In this document: in pieces, positions 1 through 7,046 of the stretch
Layout: each line of letters begins with the position of its first letter
Numbering within the stretch: position 1 is the stretch's first letter
Made by a program: the position numbers and the translations under genes
Assembly (NCBI GenBank): GCA_947305775.1
Contig: CAMZEN010000029.1
Location: 1-33,994 of the forward strand
DNA from: an uncultured Verrucomicrobiota bacterium
GTDB taxonomy: Bacteria; Verrucomicrobiota; Kiritimatiellia; RFP12; UBA1067
Reading direction: 5' to 3'
DNA: 33,994 bases
Notes under the pieces: model-generated
What the model saw: only the letters and a program-made list of their open reading frames with translations
What the model was told of the DNA's origin: nothing
Databases searched by the model: none

Positions 1-79
1 ACTCGCCGTCAGGCGAGACTACATCGACCGAACCTCCACCAGACATCAGTCTTCCGTTTCCCTTCCGAATTTGATAGAT

Positions 80-156
80 GGGCTTGTAGCTCAGTTGGTT
101 AGAGCGCGTCCCTGATAAGGACGAGGTCACAAGTTCGATTCTTGTCAGGCCCACCA
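80..156 (+). tRNA. tRNA-Ile (GAU), CCA encoded
   Basis: A full cloverleaf can be folded. The 7-bp acceptor stem starts at 80 and pairs with 146-152 (one G-U pair). The anticodon stem is 107-111/119-123, with loop 112-118 and anticodon GAT at 114-116. The TTCGATT T-loop is present, followed by discriminator A153 and a genomically encoded CCA. No promoter is visible directly upstream, so it is probably transcribed from outside the window together with the tRNA-Ala that follows. Confidence 0.97.
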
Positions 157-246
157 TCCTCCGCGCTTCACCTAGGTGAAGCGACTACGGATGGCAAGCC
201 AACAACGGAGGATGTCCTCCGTAGTCGGCGAAGCCACGTAGGAGGA
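157..246. repeat. Self-complementary spacer element between the two tRNAs
   Basis: Almost the whole spacer is made of nested inverted repeats. There is a perfect 20-bp palindrome at 164-183. A 10-bp arm at 182-191 is complementary to 218-227. A 7-bp stem with a 2-nt loop lies at 206-221. An outer 6-bp pair (157-162 with 241-246) brackets the element. No open reading frame of substance lies inside. This looks like a REP- or MITE-type mobile intergenic repeat rather than a processing stem alone, but copy number cannot be judged from one window. Confidence 0.6.
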
Positions 247-257
247 TAAAATCCCTT

Positions 258-333
258 GGGGGTATAACTCAGTTGGTAGAGTGTCTGCTTTGCAAGCAGA
301 ATGTCGCCGGTTCGAATCCGACTACCTCCACCA
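258..333 (+). tRNA. tRNA-Ala (UGC), CCA encoded
   Basis: The acceptor stem 258-264 pairs with 323-329 (one G-U pair). The anticodon stem is 284-288/296-300, the loop is 289-295 and the anticodon TGC is at 291-293. A TTCGAAT T-loop and an encoded CCA (331-333) are present. The Ile(GAU)-Ala(UGC) order is the pair normally found between 16S and 23S rRNA genes, yet here the next gene, 68 bp downstream, is uvrB. Confidence 0.97.
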
Positions 334-401
334 ATCTCGGAAGTCTCAAGCATTGTTTTCAGGCCAAGACGCGTTCCCGCAAAGGGGGCGCGTTTTTGAT
401 T

Positions 402-2396
402 ATGGAAAGTCCTTTCAAGCTAGTTTCGAAGTTCAAACCGACCGGCGACCAGCCGGAGGCGGTAGCTGCGCTGTTGGACGGCCTCAAGCGCGGCGAGCAG
501 AGGCTTGTGCTACAGGGCGTTACTGGCAGCGGCAAAACGTTCACCATGGCGAACCTTATTGCGAAGTGGGGGCGTCCGACGCTGATACTTTCGCACAACA
601 AGACGCTTGCCGCGCAGCTTTTCGCTGAGATGAAGGAGTTCTTCCCCGAGAATGCGGTAGAGTACTTCATATCGTACTACGACTACTACCAGCCTGAGGC
701 GTACATCCCGCAGACTGATACGTACATCGAGAAGGATGCCTCCATCAACGAGGAGATAGAGCGCTATCGCCTTGCCGCGACGAATGCGCTCATTGCGCGC
801 AAGGACGTAATAGTCGTGGCGTCGGTCTCATGCATATACGGCTTGGGTGAGTCGGACGAATACCGCGACCTTGCCGTCGGCTTCAAGGTTGGCGAGGCGA
901 TTTCGCGCTCGCAGCTTGTGGCGCGTCTCGTCGAGGCCCAGTATGTAAGGAACGACTACGATTTCGCGCCTGGTACGTTTCGCGTTCGCGGCGATATTGT
1001 GGATATCTTCCCGGCGTACGAGACGACGGCGATAAGGGTCGAGTTCTTCGGCGACGAGATAGACGCCATCAATTCTCTCGATCCATTGACTTCAAAGCGC
1101 GGCGTTGCGATGCCGAGCGCGGTGGTTACGCCGGCGAAGCAGTTCGTGATGGGCAAGGACAAGCTTGAGGCCGCCTTCGCCCGCATTGAGGCAGAGCTTG
1201 CAGACAGGCTAAAGTGGTTCGAGTCGAAGGGCAAGCTTCTTGAGGCCCAGCGCCTTCGCGAGCGCACCGAATACGACATTGAAATGATGCGCGAACTCGG
1301 CTACTGCAACGGAATCGAAAACTATTCGCGTCCATTGACCGGAAGGGCGCCTGGGTCCGCGCCGGAGTGCCTGATTGACTATTTCCCGGGCGACTTTCTC
1401 ACAATCATCGACGAAAGCCACGCCTCCGTTCCGCAGATAAGGGCGATGTACAACGGCGATCAGGCGCGAAAGTCAAGACTTGTCGACTACGGCTTTCGCC
1501 TGCCTAGCGCGAAGGACAACCGTCCGCTCACGTTCGAGGAATTCAACGGAAAGGTGCATCAGATCGTCTACTGCTCTGCGACGCCCGGCGACTATGAATA
1601 TGGAGAGTCGAAGACGGTGGCGGAGCAGGTGATACGTCCAACGGGACTCCTCGACCCCGTAATAGAGCTTCGTCCGCTCAAGAACCAGATCGACGACCTC
1701 ATCGCCGAAATAGGAAAGGTGACCAAGGCGGGCGACCGCACGTTCGTTACGACTCTCACGAAACGCTCAGCGGAAGACCTTACCCATTACCTGCACGAAG
1801 CAGGGATGCGCGTAGAGTATCTCCATTCCGATATCGACGCCATCGAGCGCGTCGCGATTCTGCAGCGGCTAAGGAAGGGCGAGTTCGACGTGCTTGTCGG
1901 CATCAACCTTTTGCGCGAGGGGTTGGATGTGCCCGAAGTCGCGCTCGTTGCGATACTAGACGCGGACAAGGAAGGGTTCCTGAGATCTACGACTTCGCTG
2001 GTGCAGACCGCTGGCCGCGCCGCACGACACGTAAACGGGCGCGTCATACTTTACTGCGACCACAAGACGGACGCCATACGGGATCTTGTCAGGATAACGA
2101 AGTCGCACCGCGACAAGCAGATGGCCTACAACGCGGAGCACGGCATAAAGCCCAAGTCGGTGAAGCGCGCCGTGAACGAATCGGCTTACGTATACAAGGC
2201 GTCGAAGACAGGCGTTGCCTTGAGCGCCGGTCCGGGTGAGATTCCTGCTGGCGATATTATCGAAGAGCTTACGCGCGACATGCTTGAGGCTGCGGACAAT
2301 CTCGAGTTTGAACGCGCGGCATATTTGCGCGACCAGATTCGTCGTCTCAAGAAGGAAAACACTACAGCGAAAAAGGGAAATGGACGAAATCGCTAA
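402..2396 (+). CDS. uvrB: UvrABC excinuclease subunit B
   Basis: Damage-verification helicase of nucleotide excision repair. It receives DNA from UvrA and recruits UvrC for incision. The 664-aa length is normal for the family. Visible motifs are the N-terminal Walker A (GVTGSGKT), the YYDYYQPEAYIP beta-hairpin segment that inserts between strands, the DESH Walker B box, the helicase motifs around GLDVPEVALVAILDADKEGF, and a C-terminal UVR domain (LEFERAAYLRDQI) that contacts UvrC. The start at 402 (MESPFKLVSKF) was chosen because homologues begin this way; the longer frame would run through tRNA-Ala. A GGGGG tract about 11-16 nt upstream could act as a loose ribosome site. It is the first gene of an overlapping trio with a two-component system. 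Confidence 0.97.
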   Translation: MESPFKLVSKFKPTGDQPEAVAALLDGLKRGEQRLVLQGVTGSGKTFTMANLIAKWGRPTLILSHNKTLAAQLFAEMKEFFPENAVEYFISYYDYYQPEAYIPQTDTYIEKDASINEEIERYRLAATNALIARKDVIVVASVSCIYGLGESDEYRDLAVGFKVGEAISRSQLVARLVEAQYVRNDYDFAPGTFRVRGDIVDIFPAYETTAIRVEFFGDEIDAINSLDPLTSKRGVAMPSAVVTPAKQFVMGKDKLEAAFARIEAELADRLKWFESKGKLLEAQRLRERTEYDIEMMRELGYCNGIENYSRPLTGRAPGSAPECLIDYFPGDFLTIIDESHASVPQIRAMYNGDQARKSRLVDYGFRLPSAKDNRPLTFEEFNGKVHQIVYCSATPGDYEYGESKTVAEQVIRPTGLLDPVIELRPLKNQIDDLIAEIGKVTKAGDRTFVTTLTKRSAEDLTHYLHEAGMRVEYLHSDIDAIERVAILQRLRKGEFDVLVGINLLREGLDVPEVALVAILDADKEGFLRSTTSLVQTAGRAARHVNGRVILYCDHKTDAIRDLVRITKSHRDKQMAYNAEHGIKPKSVKRAVNESAYVYKASKTGVALSAGPGEIPAGDIIEELTRDMLEAADNLEFERAAYLRDQIRRLKKENTTAKKGNGRNR

Positions 2397-3063
2397 AATA
2401 CTCATCGTAGAAGATGACGCCACGATAAGGACGATCCTTGAAATGGCTCTGCTCGGCGCGGGCTTCAGGCACGTCAGTTCGGCGGCGCGCGGAGATGAAG
2501 GGCTCGCCGAAGCGCGGCGCACAAAGCCAGATCTGGTGCTTCTCGACGTAATGCTGCCCGGGCTGGACGGGTTCACTGTCTGTTCACGCATTCGCGAAAG
2601 TCCGGCTCTCGCGGCGACTCGTGTAGTTATGCTCACTGCCCGCACCCAGAACGAGGATATAGTCCGTGGGCTCAACTGCGGTGCCGACGACTATGTGACG
2701 AAGCCGTTCGACAGGGAGGTGCTGCTGGCACGCGTGAGGGCAGTGCTGCGACGCGGTCCGGTTGCGACAACGGTCAAGGACTTCGACGGACTAGTGATTG
2801 ACGAGGAGAACCGTTCTGCGGCACTGAACGGTGAGAACCTGAAGCTTGCGCCCGGAGAGTTTCGAATACTCGTGCTGCTTGCGCGCAACAGGGGACGCGT
2901 CCTTGCGCGGCAACGCATTCTTGACGCGGTCCTTTCGGACGATGAAAAGTCCGTCACGGAAAGAACCGTCGACGTTCAGATCGCCAACCTCAGGCGAAAG
3001 CTCGGTGAATGGGCGGAGCATATAGAGACCATTCGTGGTATAGGATACAGGATAAAAGGATGA
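2380..3063 (+). CDS. OmpR/PhoB-family response regulator
   Basis: DNA-binding response regulator of 227 aa. The receiver domain (about 5-120) has the acidic cluster E11-D12-D13, phosphoacceptor D56 (LLDVMLP), T86 (MLTART) and K108 (VTKPFD). The C-terminal winged-helix effector (about 130-226) ends with RTVDVQIANLRRKL and the ETIRGIGYR signature of OmpR/PhoB proteins. The ATG at 2380 gives a normal N-terminus (MDEIAKILIVEDD); the longer frame is a shadow of uvrB. It overlaps the uvrB end by 17 nt and the kinase start by 4 nt, so the three genes are probably co-transcribed. The target genes cannot be told from sequence. PhoB-like architecture does not prove phosphate control. Confidence 0.93.
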   Translation: MDEIAKILIVEDDATIRTILEMALLGAGFRHVSSAARGDEGLAEARRTKPDLVLLDVMLPGLDGFTVCSRIRESPALAATRVVMLTARTQNEDIVRGLNCGADDYVTKPFDREVLLARVRAVLRRGPVATTVKDFDGLVIDEENRSAALNGENLKLAPGEFRILVLLARNRGRVLARQRILDAVLSDDEKSVTERTVDVQIANLRRKLGEWAEHIETIRGIGYRIKG

Positions 3064-4244
3064 AGCGTTTTTCTCTGGAGTTCCTGCCGGCCGTAATAGC
3101 GTCAGTCGGTCTTGCCTCGTTGGCGGTGCTTTTCTGGGTAGAGACGTCCTTGTTCCGCAAGGCCGTCGTAACATGGGCCGAGCGCGATCTCGACACGCGC
3201 ACGGAACTGGCGGCGGAGTCTTTGGAGGAGCCGCTCAAGACGGGAGATTTCAAGCGCATTCACGCTTTCGGTGACGCATGCGCGGCAGACGGTGTGAGGT
3301 TGACTGTGCTTGTGGGCGCAAAGGGCGTATTCTTCGATTCGGTTCGCAAAGGCTCCAAATGGCCGAAAAGCATTTACGCGACGCATCCGTGCGGAGAGTA
3401 CACGATAAGGCTGGGGTTGCCGGTTGAGCGTGTGCTGGCGCCATTCAAACGCGCACGCATAGGGTTCATGCTCGCTGCGCTGCTCGGAGGCGCTGGCGTG
3501 CTTCTTGTGTTCTTCACGACATATCGTCAACGTGTGCGGATTAAGGAGTTGAGGCGAATCGAGGGCTTTCGCCGCGATTTCATAGCCGATGTGTCGCATG
3601 AGATAAAGACGCCTCTTACCGGTATAATCGGCGCGGTGGACCTCCTTGATGGCGCGGCGAACATGCCGCAAGAGAACGTGCGTACTCTTCTTGCCCTTGT
3701 AAAGAAGGAGTCCACGCGTCTCAATGCGCTGGCGCAGAACATCCTTTCGCTGGCGCGTCTTGAACGTGCCGGGGAGACGGGCCTTCTGGAAAAGGCCGAT
3801 ACCGATGTGTCTTCGCTCATAAGAGAGACGGTTTCGCTTTTGAGGACGAAGGCCGAGGCTGCGGGCATTGAACTCAACGTAAGCGGGGTGGATGGGCCTG
3901 TCGTTTTCGCATGTGATCCGCAACTGATCCAGCAGGCGGTATCAAACCTTATAGAGAATGCAATACGGTATTCAGGGTCAATGGATGTCGCGGTTTCGCT
4001 CGTGACAAAGTCGGGTGAAGTGCGCATAACCGTTGAGGATCATGGTGTAGGCATTCCCCCGAACGAACGCGAGCGCGTGTTTGAGCGTTTCCATCGCATT
4101 GACGCCGCGCGGGCGGCCGACACGGGCGGGGCGGGGCTTGGACTCGCAATAGTAAGGAGCATAGCGCACCTCCATGGAGGGGAGGTGTTCCTGTCGCAAT
4201 CGACGCCATCAGGCTGCCGTTTCACGGTTGCAATGCCTGTTTGA
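3060..4244 (+). CDS. Membrane sensor histidine kinase (PhoR-like)
   Basis: Partner kinase of the preceding regulator, 394 aa. Two membrane segments (about 7-27 and 134-153) flank a small periplasmic sensor of roughly 105 residues with no recognisable PAS or Cache motif. A HisKA domain follows with the phospho-accepting H180 (DVSHEIKTPLTG). The HATPase domain shows the N box (NLIENAIRYS), G1 (DHGVGIP), F box (FERFHRID) and G2 (GGAGLGLAIV). The start is the ATG in an ATGA overlap with the regulator stop, implying translational coupling and fixed stoichiometry. The ligand is unknown. Linkage to uvrB might hint at a stress input, but this is a guess. Confidence 0.93.
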   Translation: MKRFSLEFLPAVIASVGLASLAVLFWVETSLFRKAVVTWAERDLDTRTELAAESLEEPLKTGDFKRIHAFGDACAADGVRLTVLVGAKGVFFDSVRKGSKWPKSIYATHPCGEYTIRLGLPVERVLAPFKRARIGFMLAALLGGAGVLLVFFTTYRQRVRIKELRRIEGFRRDFIADVSHEIKTPLTGIIGAVDLLDGAANMPQENVRTLLALVKKESTRLNALAQNILSLARLERAGETGLLEKADTDVSSLIRETVSLLRTKAEAAGIELNVSGVDGPVVFACDPQLIQQAVSNLIENAIRYSGSMDVAVSLVTKSGEVRITVEDHGVGIPPNERERVFERFHRIDAARAADTGGAGLGLAIVRSIAHLHGGEVFLSQSTPSGCRFTVAMPV

Positions 4245-4255
4245 CATTTGTGTGC

Positions 4256-4284
4256 TTGCATTCTGCGGACGGATTCGGTATAAT
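4256..4284 (+). promoter_or_regulatory. Sigma70-type promoter for small basic protein/prmA
   Basis: A -35 TTGCAT (4256-4261), a 17-bp spacer and a perfect -10 TATAAT (4279-4284). Transcription would start near 4291, giving a leader of roughly 38 nt that holds a GAGG ribosome site before the ATG at 4329. It is one of the few promoters here with a clear -35 box. Confidence 0.8.
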
Positions 4285-4328
4285 ACACGCCAAAATTTTT
4301 CCCAAAGGAAGAAAGAAGAGGTTATAAA

Positions 4329-4544
4329 ATGGGTACAGGTCGTACACTTCGCAAGGAATCGCACGTTCGTCCGTGCAAGACGCCCGCAGGCAAGGCGCGC
4401 AAGAATGCGGCGCAGCGTCGTCGTCTCGTCAAATTCGGCATGGCTGAAGAGGATGTCAAGCTTATGGGCGACGAGGCTGTGCGCGTTATGGTGCAGCGTC
4501 CGACGCTGGTCAAGAAGCTTGTTGCCAAAAAGACGGCAAAGTGA
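4329..4544 (+). CDS. Small basic protein of unknown function, coupled to prmA
   Basis: A 71-residue, Lys/Arg-rich protein with one cysteine (C16) in an RPCKTPAGKARK segment, then a short helical, less basic part (about 32-60) and a lysine-rich tail. I do not recognise the family. Composition suggests binding to RNA or the ribosome. It has the best promoter and a clear ribosome site (GAGG ending about 7 nt before the ATG). Its stop overlaps the GTG start of prmA, the methyltransferase of ribosomal protein L11. That context and composition are consistent with a lineage-specific ribosomal or ribosome-associated protein; this is inference only. Confidence 0.8.
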   Translation: MGTGRTLRKESHVRPCKTPAGKARKNAAQRRRLVKFGMAEEDVKLMGDEAVRVMVQRPTLVKKLVAKKTAK

Positions 4545-5440
4545 ACAAGGTCTACTGCTCCGTTGAGGAGCGCTTCGTAAATCCCCTCTTCGAGGTATTC
4601 GACGGGGGGGATTTCATTTTGTCTTCGTACCGCGACATCGAAGAACGGCTCACTCAGGTACAGATATATTTCCCTGATCCCGAGCCGCCGCGCACCGTTG
4701 CGGATGATGTCGCCGAGGCCGAGAGGCGTCTTGCCGATGCTCTTGATATTGTGGGCGCAAAGGCCGCAATAGAAATAAGCACGATACCAGACGAGGACTG
4801 GAAGCTTTCATACAGGCGCCACTTCAAGACGGAACGCATAGGTTCACGTCTCGTAGTGCATCCGCCGTGGGAGCCGATGCCTGAAAGCGGGGTCGTAGTG
4901 ACGCTCGACCCAGGTCTTTCGTTCGGCACGGGCAAGCACGAGACGACACGCGCGTGTCTTGAATACATAGACGAGCTTGCCGCAGAAGGCGGCAGTTTCC
5001 TCGATATGGGCTCCGGCAGCGGAATACTGTCGATCGCTGCGGCGAAACTCGGGTTTTCTCCCGTCGCCGGCTTCGATGTGGATCCTGACGCGGTGCAGGC
5101 TTCGACCGAGAACGCCGCGCTCAATGGCGTAAAGGTCGAGTACTTCAGGCATGCGCTCGGCGGGGCCTCGACCGATGAAAACGGCGATCCCGTAGGTAAG
5201 GGCTGCGCACAAAAGCCGCTCGGTACAGGCTACGACCTTGTTGTTGCAAACATTCTTGGTCCGCTTCTCATCCGTTATGCGGATGAAATCGCGTCAGCCG
5301 TTGGCAGGCGGCTTATAGTTTCAGGAATACTTACCACGCTATACCCGGAGGTTCTAGAGGCATTCGTCAAGCGCGGCTTCCGCGAAGTCTCGCGCCGAAC
5401 ACTCGGCGAGTGGACGACCGGGTTGCTGGATATGGTATAA
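4541..5440 (+). CDS. prmA: Ribosomal protein L11 methyltransferase
   Basis: SAM-dependent enzyme that methylates amino groups of ribosomal protein L11. The 299-aa protein has an N-terminal substrate-recognition domain (about 1-90), then the family hallmark FGTGKHETTRACLE, the SAM-binding glycine loop DMGSGSGILSIAAAKLG and the VVANILGPLL motif IV, where homologues have a similar VANI segment. A poorly conserved, glycine-rich insertion (about 205-228) lies between the strand after the SAM loop and motif IV. The GTG start shares four bases with the stop of the preceding small basic gene (GTGA), so translation is likely coupled. The stop codon lies inside the -10 box of ruvA. Confidence 0.93.
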   Translation: MNKVYCSVEERFVNPLFEVFDGGDFILSSYRDIEERLTQVQIYFPDPEPPRTVADDVAEAERRLADALDIVGAKAAIEISTIPDEDWKLSYRRHFKTERIGSRLVVHPPWEPMPESGVVVTLDPGLSFGTGKHETTRACLEYIDELAAEGGSFLDMGSGSGILSIAAAKLGFSPVAGFDVDPDAVQASTENAALNGVKVEYFRHALGGASTDENGDPVGKGCAQKPLGTGYDLVVANILGPLLIRYADEIASAVGRRLIVSGILTTLYPEVLEAFVKRGFREVSRRTLGEWTTGLLDMV

Positions 5441-5441
5441 T
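5433..5441 (+). promoter_or_regulatory. Extended -10 promoter of ruvA (leaderless)
   Basis: TGGTATAAT with the hexamer at 5436-5441, overlapping the prmA stop codon. Only 7 nt separate it from the ruvA ATG at 5449, so the transcript should begin at or within a base of the start codon. There is no Shine-Dalgarno sequence and no convincing -35 box. Confidence 0.75.
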
Positions 5442-5448
5442 AACTCGC

Positions 5449-6048
5449 ATGATTGCTTACGTAAAAGGCGTGCTTGCCGAGAAGGAGCCGACGCGAGTCG
5501 TCGTTGAGGCGGCCGGGGTCGGCTATGAGCTGACGATCCCGCTCTCCACTTTCGACCGTCTGCCGAAGACTGGCGCGGAGGTGAAGCTGCTTGCGTTCCA
5601 CTGCGTGCGCGAGGACGACGAAACGCTCTTCGGTTTCGCGACCGATGCCGAGAAGGCGATGTTCGCCAAGCTCACGTCCGTATCTGGCGTCGGGCCCAAA
5701 ATAGCAATCGCCATCCTTTCCGGCTCTTCAATCGGCGAACTTTCGCTTGCCATAGCCAGCGGGAACGCCAAGCGCATTTCGTCCATCAAGGGCGTAGGCA
5801 GGAAGACCGCCGAAAAGATATGCATAGAGCTAAAGGACAAGGTCAACGCGATAGAGGCCTTGGCGGCGTCGGGACGCGGCGACGCTAAGAAGGCGACGTC
5901 TTCCCCGATGCTGCGCGACGCCATTCTTGCGCTTTCGGCGCTCGGTTTCAACGAGGAGACCGCCAACAAGATGGTCAGCAAGGTCATAGCCTCCCATCCG
6001 GACGCGCCAGACGTAGAGACGATAGTGCGTGAAGCCCTCAAGGGCTGA
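5449..6048 (+). CDS. ruvA: Holliday junction branch migration protein RuvA
   Basis: Tetrameric junction-binding protein that loads the RuvB motor during recombinational repair. It has 199 aa, the usual length. An N-terminal OB-fold (1-62) is followed by tandem helix-hairpin-helix motifs (SVSGVGPKIAIAIL and IKGVGRKTAEKI). The C-terminal domain III (about 150-199; LGFNEETANKMV) binds RuvB. I chose the ATG at 5449 (MIAYVKGVLAEK) because family members start exactly there; an upstream ATG at 5410 would put the -10 box inside the gene. No ruvB or ruvC is adjacent. The 3' end overlaps the convergent tilS by 11 bp. Confidence 0.96.
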   Translation: MIAYVKGVLAEKEPTRVVVEAAGVGYELTIPLSTFDRLPKTGAEVKLLAFHCVREDDETLFGFATDAEKAMFAKLTSVSGVGPKIAIAILSGSSIGELSLAIASGNAKRISSIKGVGRKTAEKICIELKDKVNAIEALAASGRGDAKKATSSPMLRDAILALSALGFNEETANKMVSKVIASHPDAPDVETIVREALKG

Positions 6049-6715
6049 CGGACTTCACCAGGTAGCCGCAGATTCTGTAAATGTGTTCGACAAGGTTCTT
6101 GTCGAGCGTCTGCTCAAGATAAGGTATGATCTTGTGGCGCACCTTGTTGCGCTCGATGGAAAGATCTCCGTTTGATGCGTCTTCGCGCCATTCCTCGCCG
6201 TATTTTCTGAGGTAAGCTTTTAGCTCCGCATCGCGGCAGCCCAGGAGCGGACGAACGAAACGGATCGTTCCGACTTGCGACGTTTCCTTGATGCCGGCAA
6301 GGCCTTCGGGTCCGGAAGCGCGGCGGATGCGCATCAGGAACGTCTCTGCGACGTCATCCATGTGATGGCCCGTGGCTATGGCGTCAAGCTTCAGCGAGGC
6401 GACGCATTTCTCGAAAAACTCCAGCCTGACGCGGCGCGCGGCCATTTCAATGGATTCGCCGTTTTTACGGACCACCTTTGCATGAAGGCCCTTGAACGGC
6501 ACGCCAAGTCTTTTCGCGAGCGTGCGCACAAACCTGTACTCCTCCTTGGACTCCGGTCGTAGGCCATGGTCGACGTGCAGAATTACGAAACGCTTTGCTG
6601 CGTTCCGCTTCTTGCCGCCCTTGGTAAGGAGAAACGCAAGTGCAACAGAGTCAGACCCGCCGCTTACGGCGAGTCCGATGCGTCCGCCCGGAACAATACC
6701 TCTGTTGATCTTCAC
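6038..6715 (-). CDS. tilS: tRNA(Ile)-lysidine synthase, N-terminal domain only
   Basis: N-type ATP pyrophosphatase that converts C34 of the CAU-anticodon tRNA-Ile to lysidine so that AUA is read. This matters here because AUA is common in most of these genes. The ATP loop SGGSDS is close to the N-terminus, followed by HVDHGLRPES, ATGHHMDDVAET and RNKVRHKIIPYL, all typical. I chose GTG at 6715 (VKINRGIVPGG): an ATG at 6739 is in frame, but the promoter -10 lies between the two. At 225 aa the protein ends just after the catalytic domain, without the C-terminal domains of the E. coli type (over 400 aa). No frameshifted remnant is visible downstream, where ruvA begins on the other strand. Confidence 0.88.
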   Translation of the reverse strand: MKINRGIVPGGRIGLAVSGGSDSVALAFLLTKGGKKRNAAKRFVILHVDHGLRPESKEEYRFVRTLAKRLGVPFKGLHAKVVRKNGESIEMAARRVRLEFFEKCVASLKLDAIATGHHMDDVAETFLMRIRRASGPEGLAGIKETSQVGTIRFVRPLLGCRDAELKAYLRKYGEEWREDASNGDLSIERNKVRHKIIPYLEQTLDKNLVEHIYRICGYLVKSVSP

Positions 6716-6722
6716 CGTGCGT

Positions 6723-6731
6723 ATTTTACCA
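6723..6731 (-). promoter_or_regulatory. Extended -10 promoter of tilS (leaderless)
   Basis: On the minus strand this reads TGGTAAAAT. The hexamer (6728 to 6723) ends 7 nt before the GTG codon at 6715. This matches the spacing seen at ruvA and the sulfatase and supports the GTG as the real tilS start. Confidence 0.65.
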
Positions 6732-6823
6732 TTTAACACGGCAGGCAGTCTAGGAGCCTCTTTACGCAGAACATTTTTGTCGGACTTATCGCCAGAGAGT
6801 AGTATTGGAAGCGCGAAGCCTTG

Positions 6824-6896
6824 GGAGAGCGGACGTCTCGTCCGCTCTGAAGGAGGGTGGAATCTTACTTATGAGCGGGCGAGACGCCCGCTCTCA
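6824..6896. repeat. Composite inverted-repeat (MITE/REP-like) element
   Basis: Two hairpins are present: 10-bp arms 6826-6835/6839-6848 with loop TCT, and 9-bp arms 6873-6881/6885-6893 with loop AGA. The second hairpin is nearly the reverse complement of the first, so the element also has imperfect terminal inverted repeats of about 25 bp around a 24-nt core (6849-6872). No coding potential. The symmetry suggests a non-autonomous mobile element or dispersed repeat. There is no T-run, so it does not look like a normal terminator. Confidence 0.65.
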
Positions 6897-7027
6897 CAAG
6901 ATACCGTCCGCGCTCTTTCGCAATGTTTTTTCATCAAGTGTTTTCAGGTCTTTCGCAAAAACTGGGATAAGCTATCTTGGAAGATTTGGGGTAAGTGTGT
7001 TGCGTTCAGACGGGTTGGATCAGGATA

Positions 7028-7036
7028 TGGTATAAT
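7028..7036 (+). promoter_or_regulatory. Extended -10 promoter of tyrS (near-leaderless)
   Basis: TGGTATAAT with the hexamer at 7031-7036. The tyrS ATG at 7047 is 10 nt further on, leaving a leader of only about 4 nt and no Shine-Dalgarno sequence. Confidence 0.75.
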
Positions 7037-7046
7037 ATTGCCGATT

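Larger units (their letters stand above)
6716..7046. other. 331-bp intergenic region between divergent tilS and tyrS
   Basis: This gap holds the minus-strand tilS promoter (6723-6731), a composite inverted-repeat element (6824-6896) and the tyrS extended -10 (7028-7036). The reading frame open through it on the plus strand is the upstream extension of tyrS and has no protein-like character. No RNA gene or terminator was recognised. Confidence 0.6.

Noticed and set aside
2..17. 6-bp GC hairpin with a GTCA loop at the left edge
   Set aside because: It may be the 3' end of an RNA upstream, but the window starts there and nothing identifies it.
247..252. TAAAAT as a promoter for tRNA-Ala
   Set aside because: Only 5 nt before the tRNA 5' end, no -35 or TG extension; cotranscription with tRNA-Ile is simpler.
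168..353. Minus-strand open frame of 61 codons across the tRNA region
   Set aside because: It is the antisense of tRNA-Ala and the repeat spacer; such antisense-tRNA frames are a common false gene.
3623..3628. TATAAT inside the histidine kinase gene
   Set aside because: Encodes part of the conserved segment after the H box, has no TG extension and no gene start downstream.
4241..4246. Perfect TTGACA as a -35 box for the small basic gene
   Set aside because: It lies 32 bp from the TATAAT at 4279; TTGCAT at 4256 has the correct 17-bp spacing.
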